Shown: piece by piece, positions 37,956-49,212 of the stretch | Position numbering within the stretch: the stretch's first letter is position 1 | How the letters are laid out: each line of letters starts with the position of its first letter | DNA from: Candidatus Avidehalobacter gallistercoris | GTDB lineage: Bacteria; Bacillota; Dehalobacteriia; UBA4068; UBA4997 | Assembly (NCBI GenBank): GCA_018715045.1 | Contig: DVMH01000003.1 | Location: 1 to 60,563, forward strand | DNA length: 60,563 bases | Reading direction: 5' to 3' | Position numbers and translations under genes: made by a program | Notes under the pieces: generated by a model | Seen by the model: only the letters and a program-made list of their open reading frames with translations | Told to the model about the DNA's origin: nothing | Database searches by the model: none

Positions 37956-38432
37956 ATGAAAACATTTTCTGCAAATTTGTTGCCTGAGCGTCCGGTGAAA
38001 ATTGGTGTGGTAGCGGCGCGCTTTAATGAGTTTATCACATCGAGGCTGCTTTCCGGCGCGGTGGACGGCCTGACGCGCCATGGCGTGCCGGAGGACGATA
38101 TAGAGGTGGCCTGGGTACCGGGTGCGTTTGAGATACCGCTGGCGGCCAAGAAAATGGCGCAAAGCGGTCGCTATGACGCTGTTATCTGTCTGGGGGCGGT
38201 GATCCGCGGCAATACCGGGCATTATGAGTACGTCTGCGCAGAGGTTTCCAAAGGTATCGCGCAAGTTGGGCTGGAAGCAGGGCTTCCCGTGCTGTTCGGC
38301 GTTTTAACCTGCGAGAATATTGAGCAGGCGATTGAGAGGGCGGGCACCAAGGCGGGCAATAAAGGCTATGACTGTGCCCTCGCCGCGCTGGAAATGGTAA
38401 ACCTGATGCACGATATTGAGACCAACCGATGA
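37956..38432 (+). CDS. ribH: 6,7-dimethyl-8-ribityllumazine synthase
   Basis: Joins the ribitylaminouracil and butanone phosphate; usually assembles as a 60-mer capsid. '[20 protein letters not shown]', [31 protein letters not shown] (catalytic His region) and '[15 protein letters not shown]' are conserved. The length is 158. AAGGAGG precedes the ATG. The stop overlaps the start of the HAD hydrolase (ATGA). Confidence 0.97.
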   Translation: MKTFSANLLPERPVKIGVVAARFNEFITSRLLSGAVDGLTRHGVPEDDIEVAWVPGAFEIPLAAKKMAQSGRYDAVICLGAVIRGNTGHYEYVCAEVSKGIAQVGLEAGLPVLFGVLTCENIEQAIERAGTKAGNKGYDCALAALEMVNLMHDIETNR

Positions 38433-39085
38433 ATTTGCTGTTTGATTATGACGGCACGCTGCACAACTGCCTGCTGATATATGCTCCGGCGTTCCGCGCC
38501 GCTTGCAGCGTGTTGACGCGGGAGGGGCTTTTGCCGCCGCTTGCGGCCTCTGATGCGGAGATCGGTGGTTGGCTGGGGATGCCTGCGCCGGAAATGTGGC
38601 GTTTCTTTGCGCCCTTTTTACCGGAGAAGCAGCAACGCCGTGCCAGCCAAATGGTGGGCGACAATATGGTGGCGGCAATCAGGCGGGGCGAAGCGCAGCT
38701 TTATCCCGGCGCAATGGAAGTTCTGGCCGGACTTAAGGAGGCGGGGAATCAGCTGTTTTTTTTGAGCAACTGCAAGCGGGCATATCTGGCGGCGCACCGG
38801 GCGGCATTCCGGCTGGACGATTATTTTACCGCTTGTTATTGCGCAGAGGAGTTTGACTGGCTGACCAAGGCAGAGATATTTCCGCAGATTGCGGCGGCAT
38901 ATCCCGGCGATTTCGTGGTTATTGGCGACCGCCGGCATGACATGGCGGTGGCGACGGCGCACGGTTTGCCTGCTATTGGCTGTGCTTACGGCTACGGCAC
39001 GATGGACGAGCTGCGTGACGCTGCATATATCGCTTATGACGTGAAAGAAATCCCAGCGTTGGTGGACAGGATTGCCCGCTCCTGA
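38429..39085 (+). CDS. HAD-superfamily hydrolase, candidate riboflavin-pathway phosphatase
   Basis: The four HAD motifs are present: nucleophile DYDGTLHN (Asp7, Asp9 in FDYDGT), motif II FLSNCKR, motif III Lys in '[11 protein letters not shown]', and motif IV '[12 protein letters not shown]'. A helical C1 cap separates motifs I and II. The length is 218. It overlaps ribH by 4 nt at the end of the rib operon, which makes it a natural candidate for dephosphorylating 5-amino-6-(5-phosphoribitylamino)uracil, a step for which bacteria recruit assorted HAD enzymes. That assignment rests on context only; homologous phosphoglycolate-type phosphatases are the alternative. Confidence 0.85.
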   Translation: MNLLFDYDGTLHNCLLIYAPAFRAACSVLTREGLLPPLAASDAEIGGWLGMPAPEMWRFFAPFLPEKQQRRASQMVGDNMVAAIRRGEAQLYPGAMEVLAGLKEAGNQLFFLSNCKRAYLAAHRAAFRLDDYFTACYCAEEFDWLTKAEIFPQIAAAYPGDFVVIGDRRHDMAVATAHGLPAIGCAYGYGTMDELRDAAYIAYDVKEIPALVDRIARS

Positions 39086-39106
39086 AATTTGCCTATATAT
39101 TAAAGG

Positions 39107-39144
39107 AAAGAGGCATATCTTTATGTGATATGCCTCTTTTTATT
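39107..39144. terminator. Bidirectional terminator between the rib operon and gyrA
   Basis: A 13-bp perfect stem (AAAGAGGCATATC at 39107-39119, complement 39127-39139) with A and T runs on either side. It closes the rib operon and the convergent gyrA. Confidence 0.92.
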
Positions 39145-39166
39145 ATTTTTTTAACAGCAGTTTTTC

Positions 39167-41767
39167 TTAGTTATTCTGGTCTTTTGTGTCGGCCTCCGCA
39201 CGTTCCAGCAACAGCGAGATTTGACGGGCTTCCTCTGCCGTATCGTCAATTTCCTGCTTTAAGCCAAGCTGCGCCGGGGCTACGGAATCGTCCGGCACCT
39301 GCTGGGCGGTGTTCCTGGCGCTGGCCGGCTCTTCCTCCTTAGTCATCACGCGTGCCACATCCATCACCTGGTCATCTTCGTCCAGATTGATAAGGGTGAC
39401 GCCCTGAGTCATGCGGCCCTGTTCGGAAACATCACTGGTGTTGATCCGGATAATAATGCCGCCTTTGGTAATCAACATCAGTTCATCGCCGTCTTTTACG
39501 TTCATCGCGGCCACCAGACGGCCGGTCTTTTCATTGCAGCGCATCGTGTGGACGCCCTTGCCGCCGCGGGTGATCCGCCGGTAATTTTCCAATGACAGCG
39601 GTGTACGCTTGCCGAAGCCCTTTTCGGAGACAACCATCAGATAGCTCATATCCTCGGCTTTGGTCATTGCCACCAACTCGTCGCCCTCGTTCAGTGTAAT
39701 ACCTTTCATGCCGCGAGCCACGCGCCCCATCGGGCGGACGCCTGTCTCGCTGAAGCGGATAACCAGCCCGGCAGCTGTGGAGAGCATCAAATCGGAGTTT
39801 CCGTCGGTCAGCATGGCGGCGATCAGATCGTCATTATCGTCCATAGTCAAAGCGATAATACCGTTGTTTCGGCTGTTATACTGATCCAGAGCTGTTTTTT
39901 TCACGATGCCGGCGCGGGTGGCCATCACCAGATAGCCGCCCTGGTCGAAGCTCTTGATTGGGATAACGGTGCGAAGTTTTTCACCGCCTTCCAGCGCCAG
40001 CAGGTTCACTAACGCCGAACCTCTAGCCGTGCGGCTTACCTCAGGGATCTCATGCACCTTAAGGCGGAAGCAGCGCCCTCGACTGGTGAATATCAGCAGA
40101 TAATCGTGGGTGGAGGCTATAAACATCTGCTCCACAAAATCCTCGTCACGCGTTGTCATGCCGGTGACGCCGCGTCCGCCCCGCCGCTGCTGCCGGTAGG
40201 TGTTCAGGTTCAGCCGCTTGATGTAGCCTGCATGGGAGATGGTGATGACCATGTCCTCCTCGGCGATTAAGTCCTCGTCGCTCATCTCGCCCTCGTCGCC
40301 CACAATGGTGGTGCGGCGGTCGTCGCCAAATTTATTTTTAAGCGTGATAAGCTGCTCTTTGATAATGCCCAGTACCATGCGTTCGCTGGATAGTACCTGC
40401 TCCAGATAGGCGATAGTCTTGATCAGCTCGGCATATTCCGCATCAATCTTGCCATGTTCCAGGCCGGTCAAAGCGCGCAGCCGCATCTCCAAAATTGCAG
40501 TAGCCTGCTTGTACGAAAGGCCGAAGCGCTCCATCAGCTTGGTGCGCGCCTCGTCGGGGTTGGCGGCGTTTCTGATCGTTGCTACTACCTCGTCGATGTA
40601 ATCGATGGCAATTTTCAAACCCTCCAGAATGTGGGCTCGTTCCTGTGCTTTCGCCAGCTCGAAGCGGCTGCGTCGGGTGATGACCTGTTTCTGGTGGTTG
40701 ATATAACATTCCAAAATCTGCTTCAGGTTTAAAAGCTTCGGCTCGCCGTCTACCAGAGCGATCATGATGGCGCCGAAAGTGTCCTGCATTTGCGTGTGTT
40801 TATAGAGCCGGTTCAAAATGACCTGCGCCACTGCGTCGGATTTCAGCTCAATAACCACGCGTACACCGTCGCGGCTGGTTTCGTCACGCAGTTCAGTGAT
40901 ACCTTCAATTTGCTTGTCACGCACTAACTGGGCGATTTTCTCGATCAGCCGCGCTTTGTTTACTTGATACGGCAGTTCGGTAACCACAATGCGCTGTTTG
41001 CCGCGCGCCGTCACTTCAATATGGGTTTTGGCGCGCATTTTGATGGCGCCGCGTCCGGTGCGGTAAGCGTCCTTAATGCCGTCGGTGCCAAGAATCAGCC
41101 CGGCGGTTGGGAAATCCGGGCCTTTGATGTAGTGCATCAACTCGTCAATTTCAATTTCCGGGTTTTCGATCAGAGCGCAGATACCGTCGCAAACCTCAGT
41201 CAGGTTGTGCGTCGGAATATTAGTGGCCATGCCGACGGCAATGCCCGACGAGCCGTTCACCAGCAGGTTCGGCACCACTGCGGGCAGCACAGTTGGTTCC
41301 TGCTCTTCGCCGTCATAGTTGGGCATGAAATCGACGGTATCCTTGTCGATATCGCGCATCATTTCCAGTGCAAATCTTTGCAGGCGCGCTTCGGTGTAAC
41401 GCATTGCAGCAGCACTGTCGCCGTCGATCGAACCAAAGTTGCCGTGGCCGTCGATAAGGGGGTAACGCATGGAAAAATCCTGTGCCATACGCACCAGCGA
41501 ATCGTAAATGGCCGAATCACCGTGCGGATGGTATTTACCCATGATATCGCCGACGGAACGGGCGGATTTTTTATACGGCTTATCAGGCGTCACACCCTGC
41601 TCGTACATCGCATAAAGAATACGGCGGTGCACCGGCTTTAGTCCATCGCGCACATCTGGGAGCGCGCGCCCTATGATAACGCTCATGGAATAGCGCAGAT
41701 AGGCGGAGCGCATTTCGTGGCTGATCTCGCTGCGCTTGATATTGCCGCTGTTGTAAATTTCACTCAT
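39167..41767 (-). CDS. gyrA: DNA gyrase subunit A
   Basis: Breakage-reunion subunit of gyrase. The N-terminal domain has '[20 protein letters not shown]', the quinolone-determining '[20 protein letters not shown]' (Ser and Asp at the resistance sites are wild type) and the catalytic Tyr in '[13 protein letters not shown]'. The GyrA box '[11 protein letters not shown]' begins the C-terminal beta-pinwheel and identifies gyrase rather than topoisomerase IV. The last 50 residues are an acidic tail. The length is 866. It follows gyrB by 20 bp on the same strand. Confidence 0.98.
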   Translation of the reverse strand: MSEIYNSGNIKRSEISHEMRSAYLRYSMSVIIGRALPDVRDGLKPVHRRILYAMYEQGVTPDKPYKKSARSVGDIMGKYHPHGDSAIYDSLVRMAQDFSMRYPLIDGHGNFGSIDGDSAAAMRYTEARLQRFALEMMRDIDKDTVDFMPNYDGEEQEPTVLPAVVPNLLVNGSSGIAVGMATNIPTHNLTEVCDGICALIENPEIEIDELMHYIKGPDFPTAGLILGTDGIKDAYRTGRGAIKMRAKTHIEVTARGKQRIVVTELPYQVNKARLIEKIAQLVRDKQIEGITELRDETSRDGVRVVIELKSDAVAQVILNRLYKHTQMQDTFGAIMIALVDGEPKLLNLKQILECYINHQKQVITRRSRFELAKAQERAHILEGLKIAIDYIDEVVATIRNAANPDEARTKLMERFGLSYKQATAILEMRLRALTGLEHGKIDAEYAELIKTIAYLEQVLSSERMVLGIIKEQLITLKNKFGDDRRTTIVGDEGEMSDEDLIAEEDMVITISHAGYIKRLNLNTYRQQRRGGRGVTGMTTRDEDFVEQMFIASTHDYLLIFTSRGRCFRLKVHEIPEVSRTARGSALVNLLALEGGEKLRTVIPIKSFDQGGYLVMATRAGIVKKTALDQYNSRNNGIIALTMDDNDDLIAAMLTDGNSDLMLSTAAGLVIRFSETGVRPMGRVARGMKGITLNEGDELVAMTKAEDMSYLMVVSEKGFGKRTPLSLENYRRITRGGKGVHTMRCNEKTGRLVAAMNVKDGDELMLITKGGIIIRINTSDVSEQGRMTQGVTLINLDEDDQVMDVARVMTKEEEPASARNTAQQVPDDSVAPAQLGLKQEIDDTAEEARQISLLLERAEADTKDQNN

Positions 41768-41787
41768 GGTTTATCGCTCCTCCTTTC

Positions 41788-43971
<2,184 letters not shown>

Positions 43972-44033
43972 TTAAAATGCCGTTTGGAACAGCCTGCCTG
44001 CCCTTGGACGGGCGCAAAAACCACATTCAATTA

Positions 44034-44062
44034 ATTATATATTAAAAGCGGCCAAAACGCAA
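44034..44062 (-). promoter_or_regulatory. gyrB promoter
   Basis: On the minus strand, TTGCGT (44062-44057), a 17-bp spacer and TATAAT (44039-44034). Transcription would start near 44027, leaving a leader of about 145 nt before gyrB. Confidence 0.75.
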
Positions 44063-44143
44063 GGTTTTTTCCAATATTTTGAGGAGAAAATCACCTTTAT
44101 GCGCTCATTTTCCACAAGATTTTGGGGACGGCAGGTTGGCGGG

Positions 44144-44171
44144 TTGCAATTTGACGGAATTGTGATAGAAT
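44144..44171 (+). promoter_or_regulatory. crcB promoter
   Basis: TTGCAA (44144-44149), 16-bp spacer and TAGAAT (44166-44171), with TGn directly before the -10 (extended -10 type). Confidence 0.65.
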
Positions 44172-44202
44172 ATGGATATGAAAAGGGCGAGGAGGGGCAA
44201 AA

Positions 44203-44577
44203 GTGAAAGAATGTCTGCTGGTCGGCGCTGGTGGGGCTCTTGGTTCCATGCTGCGGTATCTGCTGGGGCAGCTGCCGGTTTATACGCTGTTCCCGGTGAT
44301 AACTTTTCTTATTAATGTGATGGCGGCGGTAGCAATGGGCTTCTTCACCGCCTGGCTGGAGATCCGCACCGGCGGCGGGGGCGCTTTATCCCTGCTGCTT
44401 AGAACTGGCTTTTGCGGCGGCTTTTCCACACTTTCCGCTCTCTCGCTGGAAGTGGTAACCCTCAGTCAGACGCACCACGTAGTGCTGGCAGCGGCTTATG
44501 CGGCCTTCAGTCTGCTGCTTTGTCTGGCGGGAATTTTGCTTGGTGAGTTTCTGGCTGGAGCTTTATTGGCAAAATAA
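44203..44577 (+). CDS. crcB: Fluoride channel CrcB/FluC
   Basis: Small dual-topology membrane protein that exports fluoride. The four hydrophobic helices span the 124 residues; GAGGALGSMLRYLLGQL (about 8-24) and the central 'LLRTGFCGGFSTLSALSLEV' (the GFCGGFSTFS-type pore motif, about 64-83) are diagnostic. The start is GTG 44203 after GAGGAGGGG. Only one crcB is present here; a heterodimeric partner gene is not adjacent, so a homodimer is likely. No crcB-type riboswitch lies upstream. Confidence 0.9.
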   Translation: MKECLLVGAGGALGSMLRYLLGQLPVYTLFPVITFLINVMAAVAMGFFTAWLEIRTGGGGALSLLLRTGFCGGFSTLSALSLEVVTLSQTHHVVLAAAYAAFSLLLCLAGILLGEFLAGALLAK

Positions 44578-44588
44578 CCAGCCAAAGA

Positions 44589-44623
44589 AAAAGGCGGTAT
44601 ACCGTTTGGGTATACCGCCTTTT
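44589..44623. terminator. Bidirectional terminator between crcB and panB
   Basis: A 15-bp stem (AAAAGGCGGTATACC at 44589-44603, complement 44609-44623) with A and T runs at its ends. Confidence 0.92.
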
Positions 44624-44641
44624 GGTTGTGCGCAAACTGTT

Positions 44642-45481
44642 TTAGTATAGCCGGGGCAGAATTTCATCGGCGTTCTTCAGCGCAAAGGAGTGCGCATCGT
44701 CGGGGAACTGACCGCCTTTGACCTCGCTTACATATTCCGCCATCGCGTTGGTAATCATCTTGCCAGCTTCGGCATATTTTTTGACAAACTTAGGACAGAA
44801 TTTGTCATACATACCGGCCAGATCGTACCACACCAGCACCTGGCCGTCGCAGCCCGCGCCTGCGCCAATACCGATGGTGGGAACGTGCAGGCTCTCGGTG
44901 ATTTTCGTGGCCAGAGGTGCCGGTACACATTCCATCAAAACCTGTACTGCGCCTGCGGCCTCCAGTTCTTTGGCCGCGTCTATCAGCTTCTGCGCAGCCT
45001 CCACACTTTTGCCCTGTACTTTAAAGCCGCCCATCTGGGCAATTTTCTGTGGGGTCATGCCGATATGCGCCATCACGGGAACAGATGCTTCAGTCAGCGC
45101 TTTGATCAGCGGCGCACGTTCAATGCCGCCCTCCAGCTTAACGCCGTCACAGCCGCCCTCTTTCATCATGCGGATAGCGTTCCGTACGCCCTCCTCAATG
45201 GTCACTTCATAGGAGCCGAACGGCATATCACCGACAACACAGGTGTCTGGCGCGCCTCGGCGCACCATTTTGCTGTGGTAGATAATTTCGTCTACCGTTA
45301 CGGGCAGGGTGTTGTCGCAGCCTTGAACCACATTCCCCAGCGAGTCGCCTACCAGAATGAAGTCCACGCCCGCGTTCTGCGCCATGGTGGCGCTGGCATA
45401 GTCATAGGCGGTGATCATGACGATTTTTTCGCCTGCCTCTTTCATCTCCTGCATTCTGGGCCAAGTTTTCTTTTCCGTCAT
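44642..45481 (-). CDS. panB: 3-methyl-2-oxobutanoate hydroxymethyltransferase
   Basis: First committed enzyme of pantothenate (CoA) synthesis, transferring a hydroxymethyl group to ketoisovalerate. The barrel shows 'MITAYDYASATMAQNAGVDF' (about 20-40), LVGDSLGNVVQG, 'VVGDMPFGSYEVT', VKLEGG and 'MAHIGMTPQKIAQMGGFKVQ' with the catalytic Glu in VLMECVP. The length is 279. AGGAGG precedes ATG 45481. It stands alone; panC and panD are not in the window. Confidence 0.96.
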   Translation of the reverse strand: MTEKKTWPRMQEMKEAGEKIVMITAYDYASATMAQNAGVDFILVGDSLGNVVQGCDNTLPVTVDEIIYHSKMVRRGAPDTCVVGDMPFGSYEVTIEEGVRNAIRMMKEGGCDGVKLEGGIERAPLIKALTEASVPVMAHIGMTPQKIAQMGGFKVQGKSVEAAQKLIDAAKELEAAGAVQVLMECVPAPLATKITESLHVPTIGIGAGAGCDGQVLVWYDLAGMYDKFCPKFVKKYAEAGKMITNAMAEYVSEVKGGQFPDDAHSFALKNADEILPRLY

Positions 45482-45698
45482 AATTAGTCGAGCCTCCTTT
45501 GCTGCCCGCTGGCATGCTTTACCACAACTTGAGGCCGTCCGTCCAGCTGTCCGGCAGCAGTTTTTTTTGTTTGAATTACAGTCGGGCAGGCCACCGTTTG
45601 GCCGCCTCAGCGCATTATATACCGTCTGTATTATTGTTGATTATATTGTACTCTGTTGGTTTGGCTTAGTCAAGCTGATTTTGCCTGCCTGCCGCCGT

Positions 45699-46580
45699 TT
45701 AGCTTAATTCGGTTATTGCGTTGCTTAGGGCGGCGAATTCGGCCAAATTTAGAGTTTCCGCCCGGCGTGCGCCGTCAATGCCGGCAAGGGAAAGCGCCTC
45801 TGTCACCAGACCTTTATCCAGTCCCAGGACATTGCCCAGTGCGTTGCTCAGCGTTTTGCGCCGCTGGTTGAAGCCCGCACGGATAACGGCAAACAGCGCT
45901 GCCTCATCCTGCACCTGCACGGTGGGCGCAGATAATTTGTCCAGCACCACCACGGCGGAATCCACCTTGGGGCGCGGCAAAAATACCGCGGCAGGCACGG
46001 TGAACGCGAGTTTGGCCTGTGCGCGGTACTGCACAGCCAGGGAGAGGGCGCCGTAATCCTTACCGCCGGGGGCAGCCTGCAAACGTGCAGCCAGCTCTTT
46101 CTGCACCATGAATACCAGCCGCCGCCACGGCGCATTGTCAGTTAAAATGCGCAATATAAGCGGCGTGGTGATGTAATACGGCAGGTTGGCTACCACCATA
46201 AACCCCGGCCGAAGCTCTGGTTTAGCGGAATAAGGCGCCAGCAGTCCGGAAATATCCGCCTGCAAGGCGTCGGCGTGGATAAGGGCCACATTGGGCGTAT
46301 TGGCAAACTGGGCTTGCAGCGGCGGCAGCAGAGTTTTGTCAAGTTCCACTGTCACTACCTGCCCTGCGGCTTCGGCCAGCGCCTGCGTCAGGCTGCCTAA
46401 ACCAGGGCCGATCTCCAGCACCAGATCATGCTTGTCACAAGCAGCAGTTTCGACGATACGGTTTATTATTTTCGGCTCAATGATGAAATTCTGCCCCAGG
46501 CTTTTTTTGGCGACCAAATGGTAATCCTGCATAATGCCGCGCGTCACGCTGGGAGTGGCAATTCGTTTTGTAGTATTCAT
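45699..46580 (-). CDS. rsmA: 16S rRNA dimethyladenosine transferase (KsgA)
   Basis: Dimethylates A1518 and A1519 of 16S rRNA late in 30S assembly. The N-terminal 'KSLGQNFIIEPKIINRIVE', SAM-binding 'VLEIGPGLGSLTQALAEAAG', the catalytic NLPYYITTPLILR (NLPY motif) and 'FLPRPKVDSAVVVL' are intact. The start ATG 46580 (293 aa) is preferred because the resulting MNTTKRIATPSVTRGI matches the family's N-terminus; its ribosome site is weak (ACAGGT). A TATAAT lies only 8 bp upstream on the minus strand, suggesting a nearly leaderless transcript. Confidence 0.95.
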   Translation of the reverse strand: MNTTKRIATPSVTRGIMQDYHLVAKKSLGQNFIIEPKIINRIVETAACDKHDLVLEIGPGLGSLTQALAEAAGQVVTVELDKTLLPPLQAQFANTPNVALIHADALQADISGLLAPYSAKPELRPGFMVVANLPYYITTPLILRILTDNAPWRRLVFMVQKELAARLQAAPGGKDYGALSLAVQYRAQAKLAFTVPAAVFLPRPKVDSAVVVLDKLSAPTVQVQDEAALFAVIRAGFNQRRKTLSNALGNVLGLDKGLVTEALSLAGIDGARRAETLNLAEFAALSNAITELS

Positions 46581-46587
46581 ACCTGTT

Positions 46588-46616
46588 ATTATAGCCGATA
46601 ATATTTGCCAACACAA
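46588..46616 (-). promoter_or_regulatory. rsmA promoter, close to the start codon
   Basis: On the minus strand, TTGTGT (46616-46611), a 17-bp spacer and TATAAT (46593-46588). With a start site about 7 bp on, the mRNA would begin at or next to the ATG at 46580, so rsmA may be leaderless. It overlaps the divergent promoter at 46605. Confidence 0.5.
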
Positions 46617-46633
46617 CAAATTTTTGCTATAAT
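46605..46633 (+). promoter_or_regulatory. Promoter of the HD-domain nucleotidase gene
   Basis: TTGCCA (46605-46610), a 17-bp spacer and consensus TATAAT (46628-46633), 31 bp upstream of the ATG at 46665. Confidence 0.85.
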
Positions 46634-46664
46634 AGCTATGCAGTAATAAGGAGGCAGTTTGGTA

Positions 46665-47243
46665 ATGAACCATTTTTTTGCATATATCAGCCGCCTGCGT
46701 CTAATCCGCCGCTGGGGGCTGATGCGGAACAGTTACCAGGAAAATACGCAGGAGCACAGCTGGCAGGTAGCGGTGGTGGCTCACGCGCTGGCCGTTATTC
46801 AGAACCGGCTTTACGGCGGCCAGGTGGACGCCAATCGCGTTGCAGTGCTGGCGCTTTATCATGACGCGAGCGAGACGGTAACGGGTGATCTGCCTACCCC
46901 GGTGAAGTATGCCAACGCTGATATCGAGCGCGTTTTTCATGCACTGGAGGCGGGAGCGGCGGATGAACTGCTGGCTAAGCTGCCGGAGGATTTGCAGGAG
47001 GATTTCCGTCCGCTGTTGCTGCCGGAAGATTCGCCAGAGGCTGAACTTGTGCATATTGCTGACAAAATCTGCGCCTATCTGAAGTGCGTGGAGGAAGTCG
47101 GCTCCGGCAACCGTGAATTTCAAGTGGCATATGATGCGACGGCGGCGAAGCTGGCTGTGTATCAGGAGAGGCCGGAGGTGGCGTATTTTATGGAACATTT
47201 TGTGCCCTCTTTCAGCCTGACGCTGGACGATCTGAAAAAATAG
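46665..47243 (+). CDS. YfbR-like 5'-deoxynucleotidase (HD domain)
   Basis: HD-domain metal phosphohydrolase of the YfbR family, which dephosphorylates dNMPs. The metal ligands appear as EHSWQVAVVAHAL (His near residue 30), 'LYHDASETVTGDLPTPVKYA' (HD with adjacent Glu, near residues 66-70) and a later Asp in 'HIADKICAYLKC'. The length is 192. I chose ATG 46665, 10 nt after AAGGAGG; an in-frame TTG at 46659 is only 4 nt away. It has its own promoter and may help set dNTP pools. Confidence 0.88.
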   Translation: MNHFFAYISRLRLIRRWGLMRNSYQENTQEHSWQVAVVAHALAVIQNRLYGGQVDANRVAVLALYHDASETVTGDLPTPVKYANADIERVFHALEAGAADELLAKLPEDLQEDFRPLLLPEDSPEAELVHIADKICAYLKCVEEVGSGNREFQVAYDATAAKLAVYQERPEVAYFMEHFVPSFSLTLDDLKK

Positions 47244-47249
47244 CTCCGG

Positions 47250-47278
47250 TTGCGCCGGGGCGGCGATTGTGGTATACT
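47250..47278 (+). promoter_or_regulatory. Promoter of the GerM lipoprotein gene
   Basis: TTGCGC (47250-47255), a 17-bp spacer and TATACT (47273-47278), 57 bp ahead of the ATG. Confidence 0.7.
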
Positions 47279-47334
47279 GTAAAAACGGTTTGTGATAGTG
47301 GTGGAAAGGCTTTGCCAATGAGGAGGCTTTAAAT

Positions 47335-48333
47335 ATGAAGCGTTTGGGTAAAAACCTGTTGTTGATGGCGCTGTTGCTGGCGGTTCTTGTTCTTGCTGCC
47401 TGCGGCGGTGATGAGCTTCAGCCGAATGTACGCCCGGAGGTTACGCCGGATCTGCTGTCGTATGAGCCGCAGAGCTCGGTGACGGTGTATTTCCCGGCGG
47501 CTGACAGCGATGTGCTGGTGCCGCTTTCCTATGGGATAAATTCCAGCCGTGATACCATTTGGATTGCCCTGGAAAAACTGCTGGCCGGGCCGGCGGACTC
47601 TTTTTGCCGTTCTGCTTTGCCGCTGGGCGTGAAGCTGAAAGATCTTTATTATGACGACGGCGTTGTGCATATCAGCCTGAAAGGCGACGCGCCGCTTTCG
47701 CTTGACGACGTGAACCTTGAGGCTTTTTATGCGACGGTTAATGACGAACTGCTGGAGCAGGACGACACCACCGCTGCTATTTTGCTGAGCTATAACGACC
47801 AGATGCTGTTTGACGAGCCCTATGCGTTCCAGTATCTGAATGATTACAGCGACGGTCAGGGTGGCTCCTACGTGTATTACACTGATAGCCAGGCGATGTA
47901 TCTGGTGCCGCTGACGCTGCCGGTCAACCGGGCGGATTATGCGGCTGATGACGACGGGCTTTTTGCTTATCTGGAGGCGCTGGTGGCCGCGTGGGCGTCG
48001 CCGCCGCCGGAGGAAAGCGGTCTTTATGCCGCCGTGCCTGCCGGTATGACGGCAAAGGCAGGCTTACTTTCGCTGCATACGGAGGAAGATGGTGCTTTTA
48101 CTGTTGATTTCAGCGCCGGTTTGTTGAATATCGGCGGCTCGTCGCAGGAACGTCTGTTGGTGAACAGTCTGCTGGCTACGCTGATTAATGTGGACGAGGT
48201 AAACCGCCTGTATTTCCGTATTGACGGCAAGACGGTAGATATGCTGCCGCACGGTACGGATCTGAGTGGAGGTCTTCCCGTTGAGCATGACGATTTCAAC
48301 TTTAATCAGGTCGGCAGCCTGGCCGGACAATAA
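47335..48333 (+). CDS. GerMN-domain lipoprotein
   Basis: The signal sequence ends in LAACGGDE, a type II lipobox with lipidated Cys near residue 22. Two GerMN (PF10646-type) repeats follow: 'VTVYFPAADSDVLVPLSYGI'...IALEKLLAGPADS...LPLGVKLKDLYYDDGVVHISL (about 49-110) and 'YLVPLTLPVNRADYAADDDG'...LVNSLLATLINVDEVNRLYF (about 190-290). GerM is a germination and sporulation lipoprotein of Bacillus; this homologue presumably sits in the outer face of the membrane. AGGAGG precedes the ATG. Next comes proC after 15 bp. Confidence 0.88.
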   Translation: MKRLGKNLLLMALLLAVLVLAACGGDELQPNVRPEVTPDLLSYEPQSSVTVYFPAADSDVLVPLSYGINSSRDTIWIALEKLLAGPADSFCRSALPLGVKLKDLYYDDGVVHISLKGDAPLSLDDVNLEAFYATVNDELLEQDDTTAAILLSYNDQMLFDEPYAFQYLNDYSDGQGGSYVYYTDSQAMYLVPLTLPVNRADYAADDDGLFAYLEALVAAWASPPPEESGLYAAVPAGMTAKAGLLSLHTEEDGAFTVDFSAGLLNIGGSSQERLLVNSLLATLINVDEVNRLYFRIDGKTVDMLPHGTDLSGGLPVEHDDFNFNQVGSLAGQ

Positions 48334-48348
48334 TGGGGGATGTATAAT

Positions 48349-49158
48349 ATGGCGGAAAACAAACTTGTATTTCTGGGGGGCGGTAACATGGCGGCGGCTA
48401 TTGGCCGTGGTCTTGTGGCGAAGCACACCCCGTTTGATTTGGGCTTTTACGATATTCATCAGGAAAAAGCAGAGAAGCTGGCGGCGGAATTGCACGCAAA
48501 AAGCTTTGCCAGTTTAGAAGAGGCTGTGAAAGCGGCGGACATGTTGTTGCTTGCGGTGAAGCCGCAGGCAATGTCCGGCCTTTTGGCGGATGTGGCAGGG
48601 TTTATCCGCCCCGGGCAGATGGTGCTGACGATTGCTGCGGGTCTGCCTCTGGCGTATTATGAAACAAAATTGCCCAATGTGCCGCTGGTGCGCGCTATGC
48701 CAAACACATCGGCGCAGGTTCTGGCCGCGATTACCGGGCTGATGGCGGGGAGTCTGGCTGATGAAAAGCATAAAAAGCTGGCCGGGCAGGTTTTTGCTGC
48801 GGTAGGCGATACGGTGTGGATTGAGGAAAAGGATATCCACGCGCTGACGGCAATTTCCGGCAGCGGCCCGGCCTATTTTTACTATTTCACCGAAGCGCTG
48901 GCGCGGGCTGGCGAAAAGCTTGGCCTGGACGCAAAAACGGCGGCGAAGCTTGCACGGCAGACAGCCGTTGGCAGCGGTCAAATGCTTGCGGAAAGCCAGG
49001 CAAGTCCGGCAGAACTTCGGGTTCAGGTGACTTCCAAGGGCGGCACAACAGCTGCGGCTCTTTCTGCTTTCGGCGATGCATTGCCCAATCTGGTGGAAAT
49101 GGCTTGCATGGCTTGTGCCGGGCGCAGCGCAGAAATGGCCGAAGAGATGAGCGATTAA
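48349..49158 (+). CDS. proC: Pyrroline-5-carboxylate reductase
   Basis: Last step of proline synthesis, NAD(P)H-dependent. N-terminal Rossmann 'LVFLGGGNMAAAIGRGLV', 'LLLAVKPQAMSGLLADV', 'LVRAMPNTSAQVLAAITGLM' and the C-terminal P5CR motif SGSGPAYFYYFTEAL with 'LRVQVTSKGGTTAAAL' are all present. I chose ATG 48349 (269 aa), 9 nt after GGGGG; the in-frame ATG at 48340 touches that site. It follows the GerM gene closely and is probably co-transcribed. Confidence 0.96.
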   Translation: MAENKLVFLGGGNMAAAIGRGLVAKHTPFDLGFYDIHQEKAEKLAAELHAKSFASLEEAVKAADMLLLAVKPQAMSGLLADVAGFIRPGQMVLTIAAGLPLAYYETKLPNVPLVRAMPNTSAQVLAAITGLMAGSLADEKHKKLAGQVFAAVGDTVWIEEKDIHALTAISGSGPAYFYYFTEALARAGEKLGLDAKTAAKLARQTAVGSGQMLAESQASPAELRVQVTSKGGTTAAALSAFGDALPNLVEMACMACAGRSAEMAEEMSD

Positions 49159-49212
49159 TATAAAATGATTTAACGTGATTGATGTATACTTGTCGGGGAG
49201 AAGGAAAACATA

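Noticed and set aside
44060-44202. Possible fluoride riboswitch upstream of crcB
   Set aside because: I looked for the conserved crcB RNA pattern (GGNGATGG and CTGATG blocks) and did not find it; only the promoter and ribosome site are there.
45482-45698. Riboswitch in the panB leader
   Set aside because: Some complementary stretches exist on the minus strand, but none matches a known class.
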